Positions 1-11,800 of a DNA stretch of 64,000 nucleotides are shown here, piece by piece (positions within the stretch are counted from its first letter, which is position 1; every line of letters starts with the position of its first letter). The stretch comes from Paguma larvata (Eukaryota > Chordata > Mammalia > Carnivora > Viverridae). The stretch covers positions 34,203,030 to 34,267,029 of the forward strand of contig CM057841.1 in the NCBI GenBank assembly GCA_030068075.1. Direction: 5' to 3'. The translations under genes were made by a program, and so were the position numbers. The notes beneath the pieces were generated by a model. That model was not told where the DNA came from. It was given only the letters and a program-made list of their open reading frames with translations, and made no database searches.

Positions 1-44
1 GGCCTTGCTGAGAAGCGAGCCTTAAAGGGACGGGGCCGATCTAA

Positions 45-156
45 ATTTTTTTCTCAATTTTTTAAAAGTGATCTTTATGCCCACCGTGGGGCTCGAACTC
101 ATGACCCTGGGGTCAAGCGTCACATGCTCTACTGACTGAGCCAACGAGGCGCCCCT
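45..156 (-). repeat. CAN-SINE, older type without the CT-rich body
   Basis: Reverse-orientation tRNA-like head with GTGGGGCTCGAACTCATGAC and CTGAGCCAACGAGGCGCCCC. Confidence 0.8.
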
Positions 157-489
157 TTTCCAGTTTTTATGCCAAATATTCTTTAACGTATTTTCCCAAT
201 GACTTTCTCCATTGCTTATTGTCCATTTGCATTTTCTTTTTCCTTAAATTCTTTTTTTCTTATAGTCCTAGCCTATCTTTATGACAGTGTTGCTCTTTTA
301 CTGATTTGTAACACCTGCTTATGAATGGAGACAAATTCCTTGTCTCTCAAATATGTAACAGTTTATTAGGTTTATTAGGTTTTAAGCCTTGCCCATTCCT
401 CCCCTCCCCCCTTACACTGAAGGGTTTAATACTTCTATAATAAAATTTTCTATAATAAAGACAATATTTCTATAATAAAATCATTTTTG

Positions 490-1050
490 AAAAAGGGGAC
501 ACGTTCACTGTCCACACACATTCAGAGCAGTGCTGTTCACCACAGCCAAAGGCGGAAGCAGCCCGAGTGTCCATCGGTGGACCAATGGATCAATACTGGA
601 GTATTTAGACAACGGAAGAGTATTCGCTCCCACAGAGGACTGAGTACTGATACATGTTGCAAGGTGGATGGACTCTGACAACACGCCGAGAAGCCAGACA
701 CAGGTCACCTACTGTCACCTACCATTCCTATGAAACGCCCAGGAGAGGCAAGTCCCCAGAGACACAGTGCGGATGGGCATTACCGGAGGCAGGGAGGCTA
801 GGGGGTGAAGCGCAGCTCCTGGACAGGGGCAGGGCTTCCCCTGGGGGTGATGGAAACGTTTGGAACTAGACAAAAGTGACGGCTGCACAACACTGTAGAG
901 GTTCCGTTGTTCACATGAAATGGTTAATTTTGTGTTATGTCTACTTGACCTCAAAAGGACCCATTTCCTAGAAGCTTTTTCTGCAGAGAAATGAAATAAA
1001 AGCAGCACAGAGAACCCCTCTGGGGAGGGCAGAGGAGGGAGGGGAAGGGT
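490..1050 (+). repeat. Old L1 3' fragment
   Basis: Starts with the diverged ORF2 end (TGTTCACCACAGCCAAAGG, CCGAGTGTCCATCGGTGGAC). It ends in the typical 3' tail TGGTTAATTTTGTGTTATGT before a T/A-rich stretch. Confidence 0.7.
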
Positions 1051-1089
1051 AACTCGGCTGTTGACTCTTCACGTATTAAAACCAGATTC

Positions 1090-1303
1090 GGGGGGCTCCT
1101 GGGGGGCTCAGTCAGTTGAGTATCTGACCTCGGCTCAGGTCATGATCTCTCGGTTCGTGGGTTCGAGCCCCACATCGGGCTCTGTGCTGACAGCTCAGAG
1201 CCTGGAGCCTGCTTCAGATTCTGTGTCTCCTCCTCTCTCTCTGCCCCTCCCTGCTCACGCTCTGTCTCTCTCTCTCTCAAAAATAAACATTAAAAAAAAA
1301 AAC
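1090..1303 (+). repeat. CAN-SINE (feliform SINEC type)
   Basis: tRNA-like head GGGGGGCTCAGTCAGTTGAG, AGGTCATGATCTCTCGG, a CT-rich body and an A-rich tail. Confidence 0.9.
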
Positions 1304-1337
1304 CAGAGTTGATCACAGACAGTCTCTCCTCTGCTGT

Positions 1338-1552
1338 TTTTTTTTTTTTTTTAATATTTATTTATTTTTGAGAGAGAGAGACAGAGTGCGAACAGGGGAG
1401 AGGCAGAGAAAGAGAAGGAGACACAGAATCCAAAGCAGCTCCAGGCTCTGAGCCATCGACACAGAGCCCGATGTGGGGCTCGAACCTACAAGGGTGAGAT
1501 TATGACCCGAGCCGAAGTCGGACGCCCAACCGACTGAGCCACCCAGGGGCCC
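1338..1552 (-). repeat. CAN-SINE, reverse orientation
   Basis: Poly(T), a GA-rich body and a head ending ACTGAGCCACCCAGGGGCCC. Confidence 0.9.
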
Positions 1553-2438
1553 CTCTCCTCTGCTGTTCTATCTGACACTTCCTTGCAGTGTTTTCAGTAA
1601 ACTTCTATCTCCTTTTTTTTCTTTAAACAGTTGACCTGAATTTAAAAAACAAACAAATCCAGCAGTGTTACGGTGTATCCAATTGTATTTGAAATCTGGC
1701 GTAATGTAAAAGAAAAAATGTTTAAGGAATTGTAAACAGAGGAGAGAGGCGGGAGAGAGGAAGGGAGGAAAGGGAGGAAGGGACTTCGGAGCGCCTCTGA
1801 GCCCCGCTGAGCCTAAATGCAGCTTCCAGATCGTCCGAGGTGGAGGCCTCGTGCTGGACGGCAGGCGCCGGGTGACCAGCGATCAGGTCATACCTGAGCC
1901 ACCAGGAAGTGACAGAGGGAAGGAGAGGCTGAGTGGAGACTTCGGTCCCTAGCCCACTGTTCAGCTGTCCCCACCGCGCCCCTCCCTCCCCGTTCCCGCC
2001 AAGTCTGTCCCTGTGACAGGACGGCCACGGAAGCAAGGAAAGACTTAGGGAACAGAGAGGATAACACAAAGCAGCACAAACCGGAAACTTCTCTAGGCCA
2101 CAAAAATCTGTACTCACTTATTTACAAATCGCATCACCCGTCTTAGTGGTAAGGGGACTTTGGAATTAACAGCGAGCGCCTCCTTGGAAACGCACAGCCC
2201 TCTGCACGCGCAGGGCTCAGGGACGGCAGCTAAGAAAACTGTTCTCTTTAGTAGTGACCGTTCCTACCACTTTTTCCTTCTATATGACATATGGATCTGC
2301 TCTTGCTTTATTTCTGGAAAATTTCTTGAATTGTCTCTTTAAGTGATTACTCTGAGATACTGTTTCTTTTACCTTCTGTGACTGAATCATTTTCTAGATG
2401 ATTCTTTTTCATTTCCACTTCATTTCGGTTAGTTTTCT

Positions 2439-2537
2439 CAGAGCCCGATATGGGGCTCGATCCCATGACCCCGGGATCATGACCTGAGCCAAAATCGAGA
2501 GTCGGAAGCTCCAGGGACTGAGCCGCCTGGGCGCCCC
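2439..2537 (-). repeat. CAN-SINE, truncated, reverse orientation
   Basis: Only the tRNA-like head remains: CAGAGCCCGATATGGGGCTC to GAGCCGCCTGGGCGCCCC. Confidence 0.85.
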
Positions 2538-3159
2538 TGGTTCGTTTCCTTATTCCTGTCCTCGCCGCCCGTTTGCAGCATTATCCTTGCCCCCCTCGCT
2601 CTCCCTCTCACGTCGACTTCATCTCTGGGATATTACATTTCCTCAGGTCTTGCCTCACCGCTGTTTCACGTTTCCATCACAGGGTCCCCTCATTTCCTTC
2701 AGCTCTTGTGTCTCTGTCCCGTACTTTCTGCATTTGTGTGATTCTGGGCAAATGTTTTGGTCGCAGACAATGCTCATCTGTTTCGTTATTCTTATGATCA
2801 GTGTTCGTTCCGCTGCTACGGTTTTGAGTGAGATTTTAACTGGGCCAAATACTTCCTGGAGGTTCACGGCAGAGAAGCGTGGGACTGGGTTCTGGGCCGG
2901 CGGGCATTTCCCTTAAGACCAGGGTTTTGTGGATGGGTTTTCCTAGGTTTTTTTTTTTTTAAATGAGATTTCTTATAAATACAAAATAGATAATGTATAT
3001 GTAAGGAACACCAACCAGTAACAGAATAAGCACCTGTACACCCGCCATCCGGCCAGTAAACAGAATCTTCCTTCTGCTTAGAAGCCCTGTTTCCTCTTAA
3101 TTGTCGTCTTCCCATCGACCTCCACAGACAATTATGTTCTTGAATTTTGTTTTTCTCAT

Positions 3160-3208
3160 CCTCCTTTATTTATTTATTTATTCTGAGAGAAAGTGCGGGT
3201 GGGGGAGG

Positions 3209-3248
<40 letters not shown>

Positions 3249-3367
3249 CCCAAGCAGGCTCCGCACCATCAGCACAGAGCCTGACGCGAGGCTGCAACTC
3301 ACGAACTGCGAGATCATGACCTGAGCTGAATTCGGATGCTTAACCGGCTGAGCCACCCAGGCGCCCG
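3160..3367 (-). repeat. CAN-SINE with a long (GA)n run, reverse orientation
   Basis: TTTATTTATTTATT tail, about 32 nt of GA dinucleotides, and a head ending GAGCCACCCAGGCGCCC. Confidence 0.9.
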
Positions 3368-3399
3368 TCTCCTTCATTTTCTTTAGTTTGTCGTGTAGG

Positions 3400-3715
3400 T
3401 GTGTATTTACAATATATATAGGATACGTGTCTCTTTTAACATTGATGCATCTCGTGTGTTTCCGAACTTCGCACCTTACAGGACAGGTAGCCTGTTTCCT
3501 GCACGCACTCTTCCGTGGCTGGGTCCCGGGGCTCTGCGCGCTGTGTGACGTGCACAGCCACACGTCCTCACTTTCCGCCACGGGATGACCCAACTCGTTC
3601 ATCTATCCTCTTGCGAAAGGCCGTCTGGACTAATTTCCAGGTTCTAGCTGTTACACATAGTGCTGCTTCGAACATTTTTTGGCTTGTCTTCTGGTGCACA
3701 GGTAAAAGAATTTCT
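3400..3715 (-). repeat. Old L1 fragment, reverse orientation
   Basis: Diverged ORF2/3' region with the landmarks TCATCTATCCTCTTGCGAAA and TAGTGCTGCTTCGAACATTT. Confidence 0.55.
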
Positions 3716-4439
3716 CCGGGGCTGTGGTTCTCAGTCCTGGGTGCGTCTCAGAAGTGATGGCCTGGGAAAGTCCTGCACGCAGGCCGACACCCTAAGTCGC
3801 ATCCTCAAAGACTGACTGAATGGGGCCCTGGCAAGGAAGGGTTCCGGCACGGGGGTTTCGCTTGGTTTCCGGAAGCTCCCTAAGTGATTCCAACACAGTC
3901 ACCGCTGCCGCTGACCTTACAGGATGTACCCGTCCAAGCCGATCCCGGCGGCAGCGTGGAAGAGCCCGCCAATCCTCGGTGATGGTTCCCCGCGTAGCCG
4001 CCTCTCCCTGCCCGACAGACAGGCGGCTGTCAGAGGACCGCAGAGCGAAGCCTCTTCTCCTGCCCGACAGCCAACACTGCCCGCTCCTGAGGGTTCCGTG
4101 CGATTCTTCCTTCGGCCCCACCGCCTGCCTGCGTGCTCGAACCCCGTCATAACGGGGAAGGCGTGGTTTGCTCCGCGGTCCACCCCGCTCAGTGCTTTAC
4201 GGTGACTTCAGGGCCAGGGTAGCGTTCTAACTAGAGGCCCTTATAGAGTTCACAACGAAAAAAGGCTAAGACTACCCAGCCCCACCTCAGACTCATGACT
4301 GACTCAGAACGTCCAAGGGCATTGGGCGTCGGTACCGTTAAAGGTCCTCAGCCGGTGGCAGGTCACTTTCTGTCACACCCAGTGTTCTCAAATGTAAATT
4401 GAGGTTATAGTTAGTGACATCTGAGACAAACCTCCACTG

Positions 4440-4665
4440 TGGGGCGTCTGGGTGGCTCAGTTGGTTGAGCCACCGACTTGGTTTTGGCTCAGGTCACGAT
4501 CTCATGGCTTCACGGGTTGAGCCCCACGTCGGGCTCTGCCCTGGCAGTGGGGAGCCTGCTTGGAATTCTCTCTCTCCCTCTCTCTCTGCTCCTCCCCCAC
4601 TCACACTGTGTCTGTCTTTCTCAAGATAAATAAACTTCAAACAAACAATAAATAAAATAAAACCT
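4440..4665 (+). repeat. CAN-SINE
   Basis: Head GGGGCGTCTGGGTGGCTCAG, CT-rich body, AATAAA-rich tail. Confidence 0.9.
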
Positions 4666-5124
4666 CCCCTGAGAACTGCAGCCTTCCAAAGTCACAAGGT
4701 GTGAGGACCAGCAGTGTCCCCTGGTGTCTGCTCGCTACGCTGAGTTCCAGCTGAGCCCCAAGGCCCGAAGTGTGCTGCTGACCGGCAAGGCCTCTCTGCG
4801 GCATGCTGGCCCCAACCCCGAGCCCTCCCGCAGCTGCCAACCTGGGCCCTTAACTATGCCAAGTGCAGCAGACAGGAGACAGGGACATCCTTTTTGCCCG
4901 CAGTGACGAGAACGCAAAACAGGCATCACGTCAGCAAGTGCTGGTGGCATTTGCCCAGGGCTCTGCCAGATCCATCCCAAGATGCTCCTTGGTCCTGAAT
5001 CTCCTGTCCTCACCCTGAAGGTTAGAGGTTTTTGTCCTTCACCTTGGCAACTGCAACAGCAGCAACTAACCAGGTCCCAGCCGTTCTGAGTAAGTATTAC
5101 CATGAAATCTAGTCTGGGGCTGAA

Positions 5125-5640
5125 TTAGTTTACTGCTGTGGCATAACAGATGACCACGAATATAGGGGCTTAAGACCATACACGTCTACCACTGCAGATT
5201 CTGTGGGTCAGGACTGCAGGCACAGCGAGGCCGGGCCCCTGCCAAGGGTCTCACCAGCTGAGGGCCGAAGGCCCCCTTCTCCTTGCCAGCCAGCAGGGTC
5301 TGCTCTTGGCTCCCAGAGGCCCCGCAAGGGCCTCCTCTCACCATGGCAGCTCTAGAAGGCCGGCACAAGAAACCCTTGGTTCTCCAGCTCTTTTAAAGCC
5401 CACCTGGTTAAGGCGGCCCCTCAGGGCAAGCTCCCTCTTACGGAAGGTCCATTAGGCACTTTAACCACATCTCCCAAATCCCTTCGCTTTTGCCACGTGG
5501 TGTAACGTAATCCCAGCAGTGATGTCCTGGCATACTCGCGGGTCCTCCTCAAACTCAGCGACAGGGGAGCGTATGAGGGGGTTGGGGTCACCTTAGAATC
5601 CTGCCTACCACAGGGGCTTTGGAGGGGAGTCACACTAGGA
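5125..5640 (+). repeat. Old interspersed repeat, class uncertain
   Basis: Contains familiar ancient-repeat phrases such as GCATAACAGATGACCACGAA, TTCTGTGGGTCAGGACTGCA and ATCCTGCCTACCACAGG. I recognise the family by pattern but cannot name it with confidence. Confidence 0.5.
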
Positions 5641-5784
5641 CTTAGCCACACCCATGAAATCCACCAGCAGGGACCAGGATAAGCAAAAGCAGATTCAGAG
5701 AATGCGGTCAAGTTTCAAGGACCAATACCAATGAACATCTCCATTTTTGATAAAATATACAAGTCCTGGTCTTTCTCTCTCTCT

Positions 5785-5886
5785 CTCTTTTTTTAAAGTA
5801 ATCTCTAAGCCCAACATGGGGCTCAAACTCACAACCCTGAGATCAAAAGTCACATGTTCTACCAACTGAGCCAGTCAGGTACTCCC
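5785..5886 (-). repeat. CAN-SINE, older type, reverse orientation
   Basis: AAAGTAATCTCTAAGCCCAA, GGGGCTCAAACTCACAACCC and ACCAACTGAGCCAGTCAGG; no CT-rich body. Confidence 0.8.
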
Positions 5887-6204
5887 CAAATCCTGGTCTC
5901 TTAAATCCACACAGTCTCCAACTTTTTGCCAAGATCAATTCCAAGTCTGCGTAACAAAGAGAATGAAAGATCTCCTGGTCAGAGAGATTTATTGTTGGTT
6001 CAGATTTCTGTCCTGCTTTAGAATTTCTTCTAAATTCTTACCAACCTGGCCTCTTCCAAAGTACATGAAGAGAGGCCTGATCCCTAAATGTAGGACGAGC
6101 CCCACTGTGTGCTACTAAATCTCTCCAAGAAAGAAAGTTTTGTAGTCCAAGGTGAGCTCAGATGGCTGTGTCAGACCTCGCACACATAAACACACCCCTG
6201 TCCA

Positions 6205-6815
6205 CAACCAACATGCAGAAACACACAACTTTAATAACTGCAGAGTAACAGAAACGACAGGACGGATACGATACAGTAAAACAGGGGTGTGGTGGGGATA
6301 GAAGGACAGAGGGACACTGAATATGATCACAGCAACCAATGAGTGATTCCTTTGGTGCCCTGAGGAGGTCATGAGACACTGACTCCCGTCAACAACCACG
6401 AGAGGTTGAGTAAACCCCCAGCTCCGGAAGACAAGTAGTGGCGCTATTGCTGAGCTTAGAATCGGGGCAGGGGCTCTTTGTCACAGAGCGTTAACACGCT
6501 GAGTGTTAGGTCAGCACTGTGACAGCGGGAGAGGGGCCTCCCTCAGGAAGCACTCCCGTCCCCTCACACTGGGTGGAGGAGGAGGGCCCCAACTCAGACG
6601 AAGCAGGCCCTGCCACACCTTGGTCTTTGGATACACGGCAGCACTGCACACACTGCACCCACAGCCAGCTGCACACTGTTTACCAAGCACCCTCCCTGCA
6701 AGTGGGGTTCACGCAGAGAGTGAGCAAGTCCAGAGGAGGCGGGAGGAACCACAACGGTGGGGTTCGAGGCGCAGGAGCTGGCCGGAGCGGCGGCGTGCGC
6801 CATGGTGGGTCCCTC
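6205..6815 (-). other. CIAPIN1: CIAPIN1 3' UTR
   Basis: Runs from the stop codon to a probable poly(A) site. A variant ATTAAA signal lies on the minus strand at 6235-6230, and a GT-rich tract follows it in the transcript direction at about 6225-6175. The exact cleavage position is inferred. Confidence 0.6.
6230..6235 (-). terminator. CIAPIN1: Probable CIAPIN1 poly(A) signal (ATTAAA)
   Basis: ATTAAA on the minus strand, followed by a GT-rich element typical of the downstream cleavage region. It lies about 580 nt past the stop codon. Confidence 0.55.
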
Positions 6816-6926
6816 CTAGGCGTCGCTGAGATTGCTGGTGCTCAGGAGCACCTGCTCCCCGGGTTTGAAGGCTGGCATCCCAAGGTAGGGGCAGCTGGCG
6901 CAGCGGAAGGCATCGCCCAGGTAGCA
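6816..6926 (-). CDS. CIAPIN1: CIAPIN1 exon 9, last coding exon (residues 277-312)
   Basis: It starts directly with C277 after acceptor CTTAACAG, encodes [20 protein letters not shown], and ends LSTSNLSDA with TAG at the complement of 6816-6818. It carries three of the four cysteines of the twin CX2C motif. Confidence 0.95.
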   Translation of the reverse strand, partial: CYLGDAFRCASCPYLGMPAFKPGEQVLLSTSNLSDA

Positions 6927-8820
6927 CTGTTAAGGGAAGAGACAGTCATACAGGGAAGTGGAGGGTCAGCGTGTCCCAGATTCACCGGCAAGAAAGGGAT
7001 CCCTAGTTTCCTAACGCGGCCAGAGAGACCTGATGAAGTGGCCGGGGGCACGTGTCGGTCCGAATGAGACCCGAATACCGAGAGTACTTAAGAGCTCTGG
7101 TTTTAGGAAAATCAGGGGTCTGGAGAAGGTCCTTAGAGGCCGCATTTCTATATTCTCAGCAGTTCAAATCATAGCCAAGCCCGGCCAAACGGCTGAAGAG
7201 CATCGGGCCACGATGAAGTGGGAAGAATGGGGCCAAAACCGAGGAACGACAAGAGCTCCCCCCGCCCCTCCCCCGGGCACGAGCATGCTGGCCCGCTCTC
7301 AGGAGGTGACCTCTCCCCTGCGCACACGGTCTCACACATTGGCCTGATTAAATGCCGGGCAGTAAGTCAGAGCCGGAGCTGGTCCGAGGTGGGATGATGC
7401 CCAACAGCACCGGGGGTTTTGTGAATATTGAGGACAGATCCAGATATTTACATTTCCACAAGCCGACTTGGGCTGGGAGCTCGCCTGTTCCTTTGACTTC
7501 TCTTTCTCCAGTTCTTCTGCGAGGCCACAGGTGCTGGAGGGAGATCGGTAGCTCGTGAGTGAGACCCGCCACCACTCGGGAGCCCCAAATCCTGGGCAGA
7601 GCCCACACGCGCCCTCGGACTTCTCTCTTTCCCCCAGGATGTCTCAACTCACAGGCCCACGGGGCCAGGCTGATAACGTGAGTGCGTGAGGTTGTTGCGG
7701 GAGACAGAGTGGAGGGGAGCGGGGGGCCCAGAGGGAGAGGCCCTGTCTACACAGGCCAGCCACTACTCAGCTTCAGCTGACTAATGCCAAGTGGAGAAGC
7801 AGACAGAGTTGGCACATTCTCCAAAGCTAAGGACAGACAGAGAAAAAAACAAAACAAAACTGAATTTTCACTTGAAATCTCCTGATTTGTGAATGCTGGC
7901 AACTTTCACACTTAAAATAACACTGATGACTCAACAAGCCCACACACCACCATTTAACTTTTTTCCGCCCTCTCTGTCCATAAAACAAATGCAAAATTAC
8001 TAACACCAGCGTTTTCCAGGTTAAGAGGACAGACCGAATGCATGCATCTACTTTACTTTCCCTCAAGGTCCCGCCAAAACTTCCGTGATGACATAACCCC
8101 CAAGGACGGGGACTACAGGAAAGGAGTCCGTAGCGACGCAGCGCCACACGCGGTACAGCGGGTGGGGAGGAAGGGACTCACTGCGGGGAGCAGGCAGTGA
8201 GGAAGCCACTGCCGCGTAGGTGGCCGACCCCCAACCCGCATCACCCCCCAAACCCTCCAAAGGAACTGCCGGCACCAGAAAGACCCTTCCTCCTCTGAGA
8301 AATCGAACGAGCCCAAAGGGGAAGACCCAGAGATACCGACTTTGCGGGGTCTCCCACAGGCCTCCCCCGGCTCCCTTCACCGAGGCACAGCCAACAACTC
8401 CCACCGCTGAGCCCAGGGCTCCCGGGGAGCTTTCTGTCCTCCACTCTTACCATGGAGACAACCGAGGCGCGTGGGAGGCAGAGGCCTCTACCTCGAAGTG
8501 AGAGACCAAGCTAAAAGAAAAAAGCAACTTGGCAGAAACAGAGACTATGCAGGGAGGAAAAAACCTGCAAAGAACTATCACTAACCTCAGGAGAAAAGAG
8601 AAGAGATCACGCCCGCAAAATAAAAACAGGATGCTATGCTAAAAAAAAAAAAAAAAAAAAAAAGGGATCTTAGAAATTGAGGCCATGATAGCAGAGGGGC
8701 GCCTGCGCGGCTCAGTCGGCGAAGCGTCTGACTCTTGATCCCGCTCGGGTCACGACCTCACGGTTCGTGGGATCGAGCCCTGTGTCAGGCTCTCCGCTGG
8801 CAGCGTGGAGCCTGCTTGGG

Positions 8821-8856
<36 letters not shown>

Positions 8857-11800
8857 CCTCCCCCATGTGCACACCTGTGTGCTCACACTCTCTCAAAAAT
8901 AAACAAATATTTAAAAAAAACACGATAGTAGAAAAAAAAATAACAACAAAAGTTGTGGAGGAGAAACCTGCAGAATTTGAAAGAAAAGAAAGTTACTGGA
9001 CAATTAAAGAAATCCAACATCTGAGTGACAGGTCACAGAGAAAACAAAGAGAGAAGACAAAACTCATATACAAAATTAAAGACTATTTCCCGAGCTGTGG
9101 ACGTGGCTTCCAGCCTGAGAAGATATACTGAGTGGCTAGTGCAAGAGATGCGAACAGACGCCTATTCAAGACACGCTGCAAGGGATCACGGTAATACACG
9201 GGGGACAGAGACGGTTCTACAAACTTGCAAAATGGAAAAAGAGGTCTTACAGAAAGATCGAGAAACTGAATGGCCTCGGATACCTCTTCACAATCACTGG
9301 AAAAGAAGACAGAAATGTCTTCAAAACGATGTAAGAAAATTACCTCCAATCTCGATCTCCATGCCCAAATTACCAACCATTTATGAGAACAGAAAAAAGG
9401 CATTTTTAGCCACACGAAGTCTACAAACAAACCCAAACAACAAAATCTGCCTCTCAAGTAGCTTTTCTAAAAAAAACTACTAGAGAATTGACTCCACCAA
9501 CATAAAAGAGAAAACCAAGAAAGAAGCAGGGGATACAAAAAAACAGAGAAGCTAACGTAAGACAGACGGAAGGGAACCCTCGGGGGAACAGTGAAGGGGA
9601 CTCCAGGATGTCAGCGCTGCTGGGCACAAAGTTGCATGTGTGCGCCGGAGCGGTGACACAAGAGACAGACACGCTGAAGGCTGCCACTGTCACAGACCGC
9701 CCCACTCTCTTTACCCGAGGGCAGGCAAGGTGGCCCAGGTCCTCGGCTTCCGTCGACCGCGTGCCGGGAACACTCGGCGGGCCCTTCCTCTGCACCCTGC
9801 CGATCTGCCGAGGACCCGCGCGCTCCGCTGCGGTCTCCCGCGAACAGGAGAGCTCCGGCCGGGCGGGCTTAGATCAGAACCCGCGGGGCAGCCCCTCCCT
9901 CCGACTGCGCGCCTGCCGGTCGCCAGCCAGCCGCATCACCGCAGCCCCGCCGGGTGCTCCCCCTGTGCCGGGTGCTCCCCCTGTGCCGGGTGCTCCCCCT
10001 GTGCCGTGCCCTCGGCCTCCGAGAACTCTCTGTGACTCTCCTCACCGACCCCGCTGGCAGGGACCCCGCCCAGAAGAGCGGGGGATCTTATCCTTCACCG
10101 GGAGACTTCGCGGATGTGGGATGCTGGCCCGTCCCTGCCTCGTCGGGTGTGGGCTTACTACGCGGCTCTTCACAGCTAAAGCATGTATTATTTGGAGCTT
10201 CGCGCTAGGTGGTAAACTATCGACTAAGCCAAGAATGGTTAACATCAACTTGGGAGAATGGTAATTTGGTGGGAAGGGGGAGCAAGAGGCAGACGAGGAA
10301 GCGTGGAGAGCTGACTTCTAAGACACCAGTCGTGTTTCCAGTTCCGAACCTGGGTCATCAGTACACAGGGCTCGTGTGACTACTGTTTAAGATGCACCTG
10401 ATTAGAATACTGCTCTGTACGTATGAGAGGCTTCACTATGAAATACATATACTATATATACTATAAACAATAGTAAAGTGTTCCAATTCCTTGAGGCTCC
10501 AGAAGCCACTAGAAGCAGCCCGGCAGCCCCAGCTCTGCCAGCACTCACCAGTTCTTGCAGGCCTTCCTCTTTTTCCCTTCCCCACACGACGGAGCCCGCA
10601 GGGAAGCTGGATCCGGCTTCTTAAAATCTTCCGCATCCAGCAGCTCGTCGGAGTCGATGAGATCCTGGAGAGTGTTCGAAGAGGTTGGCGACACGGCCAT
10701 GACCTCTGCTGACAGAAGGCTCAGTGAAGGGCTGCGGTGGCAGCGGGTTTACACCTCCACGGCCCTCCTCTGGGCTGACGGTCACACCCCGGCCGACCAC
10801 TGCAGGGACCCTGACTATGTCCACAGAGGACGCATTAGGTTGTGAGGGGACCGGGAAGTAATTTACAGCGTGCGGGAAATGGGGGTCCGCGTGCGCGCGT
10901 GTGTGTAGGAAGGAAGCAAGAAGAACAAAAAGAGAGGTGTTGTATCTATTCACACATATGAAGGGCTGTTGTGTGAACAAGGGAATAAAATACTTTCTAT
11001 GTAATTCCAGAGAAAAAGACAAGTAACGATACACGCATGTGTACAATCCTTCAATAAACGTGTGGACGACCCGTCCGGGAGCGCGACGCGGGCACGAGCG
11101 GAGCCAGCCTTGCTGTCGCCGGAACTTCCACAGTCGCAGAAAGGAACTTTGCCATAGACAGAACTGATCAGAGATGGAAAGGCATTGCTCTTAAGACAGT
11201 GAGCTTTCAGGGACTTGCCCAAAGGGGCCAAAAAAAAATTTTAGCTGACAACCTCTTTTCAGGTTCACACGTGCCCACGAGAGCCGTTAGTACATCACAT
11301 GGAGTGAGAACAAGAAAAATCTGTGGGGAAGAGCGATGCCGAAAAAGAAATGTAAAATGCCACTGATGTGGAGCTTCTTTCTGAATCAAAACTGCCGGCG
11401 ACGGGCACAGTCGCCATGCGGGGTGTCCGGCTGCAGGTCCAGGGAGGCCGCTCCGACCTACGACCACCCGTACCCGCGGCGAGGCCCACAGCGCCCGCCC
11501 GCAGCGCCCGCGGTGCCCACTCACCACGCTCTCGTCCTCCATGTCATTGGCGGACAGCGTCCAGAGCTTGGCCGCGGCAGGGTCCACGGCAGGCTTCACT
11601 GAGTCCAGGCAACAGAAGAAAAAGCGACAGACCACAGGCATACGTGAGTGCTGTGTACTGAGACTCGGGGGGGACCCTGCACTGGGAGTCAGCAGGCCTG
11701 GGTCCGAGGCCCGGCTCTACCACTCAGACAAGGCGTGGCGTGGGGCCAATCGCTGGGCGGTGACAGAAGCCAGCATGTGCTAAGTGCTTGCTTTGTACCA

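Larger units (their letters stand above)
1..6200. other. Intergenic region beyond the CIAPIN1 3' end, repeat-rich
   Basis: No gene is supported here. It holds seven CAN-SINE copies or pieces, old L1 fragments at about 490-1050 and 3400-3715, and an old interspersed repeat at about 5125-5640. The remainder is unclassified. In human the next gene on this side is CCL17; no chemokine exon was seen. Confidence 0.6.

Noticed and set aside
1090..1170. tRNA genes at the many GGGTGGCTCAGT and GTTCGAGCCCC matches
   Set aside because: These are the tRNA-derived heads of CAN-SINEs, with A and B box remnants. None folds as a complete tRNA followed by a terminator.
1..6200. Chemokine gene exons (CCL17 expected on this side in human)
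   Set aside because: No cysteine-rich chemokine exon was found in any frame; the gene probably lies beyond the window.
9025..9483. 152-codon open frame
   Set aside because: It is residual reading frame of the HAL1 element and lacks a conserved protein pattern beyond that.
9608..10264. 218-codon open frame in the CIAPIN1 intron
   Set aside because: It overlaps the HAL1 tail and a GC-rich tandem repeat, has no splice context and resembles no family I know.
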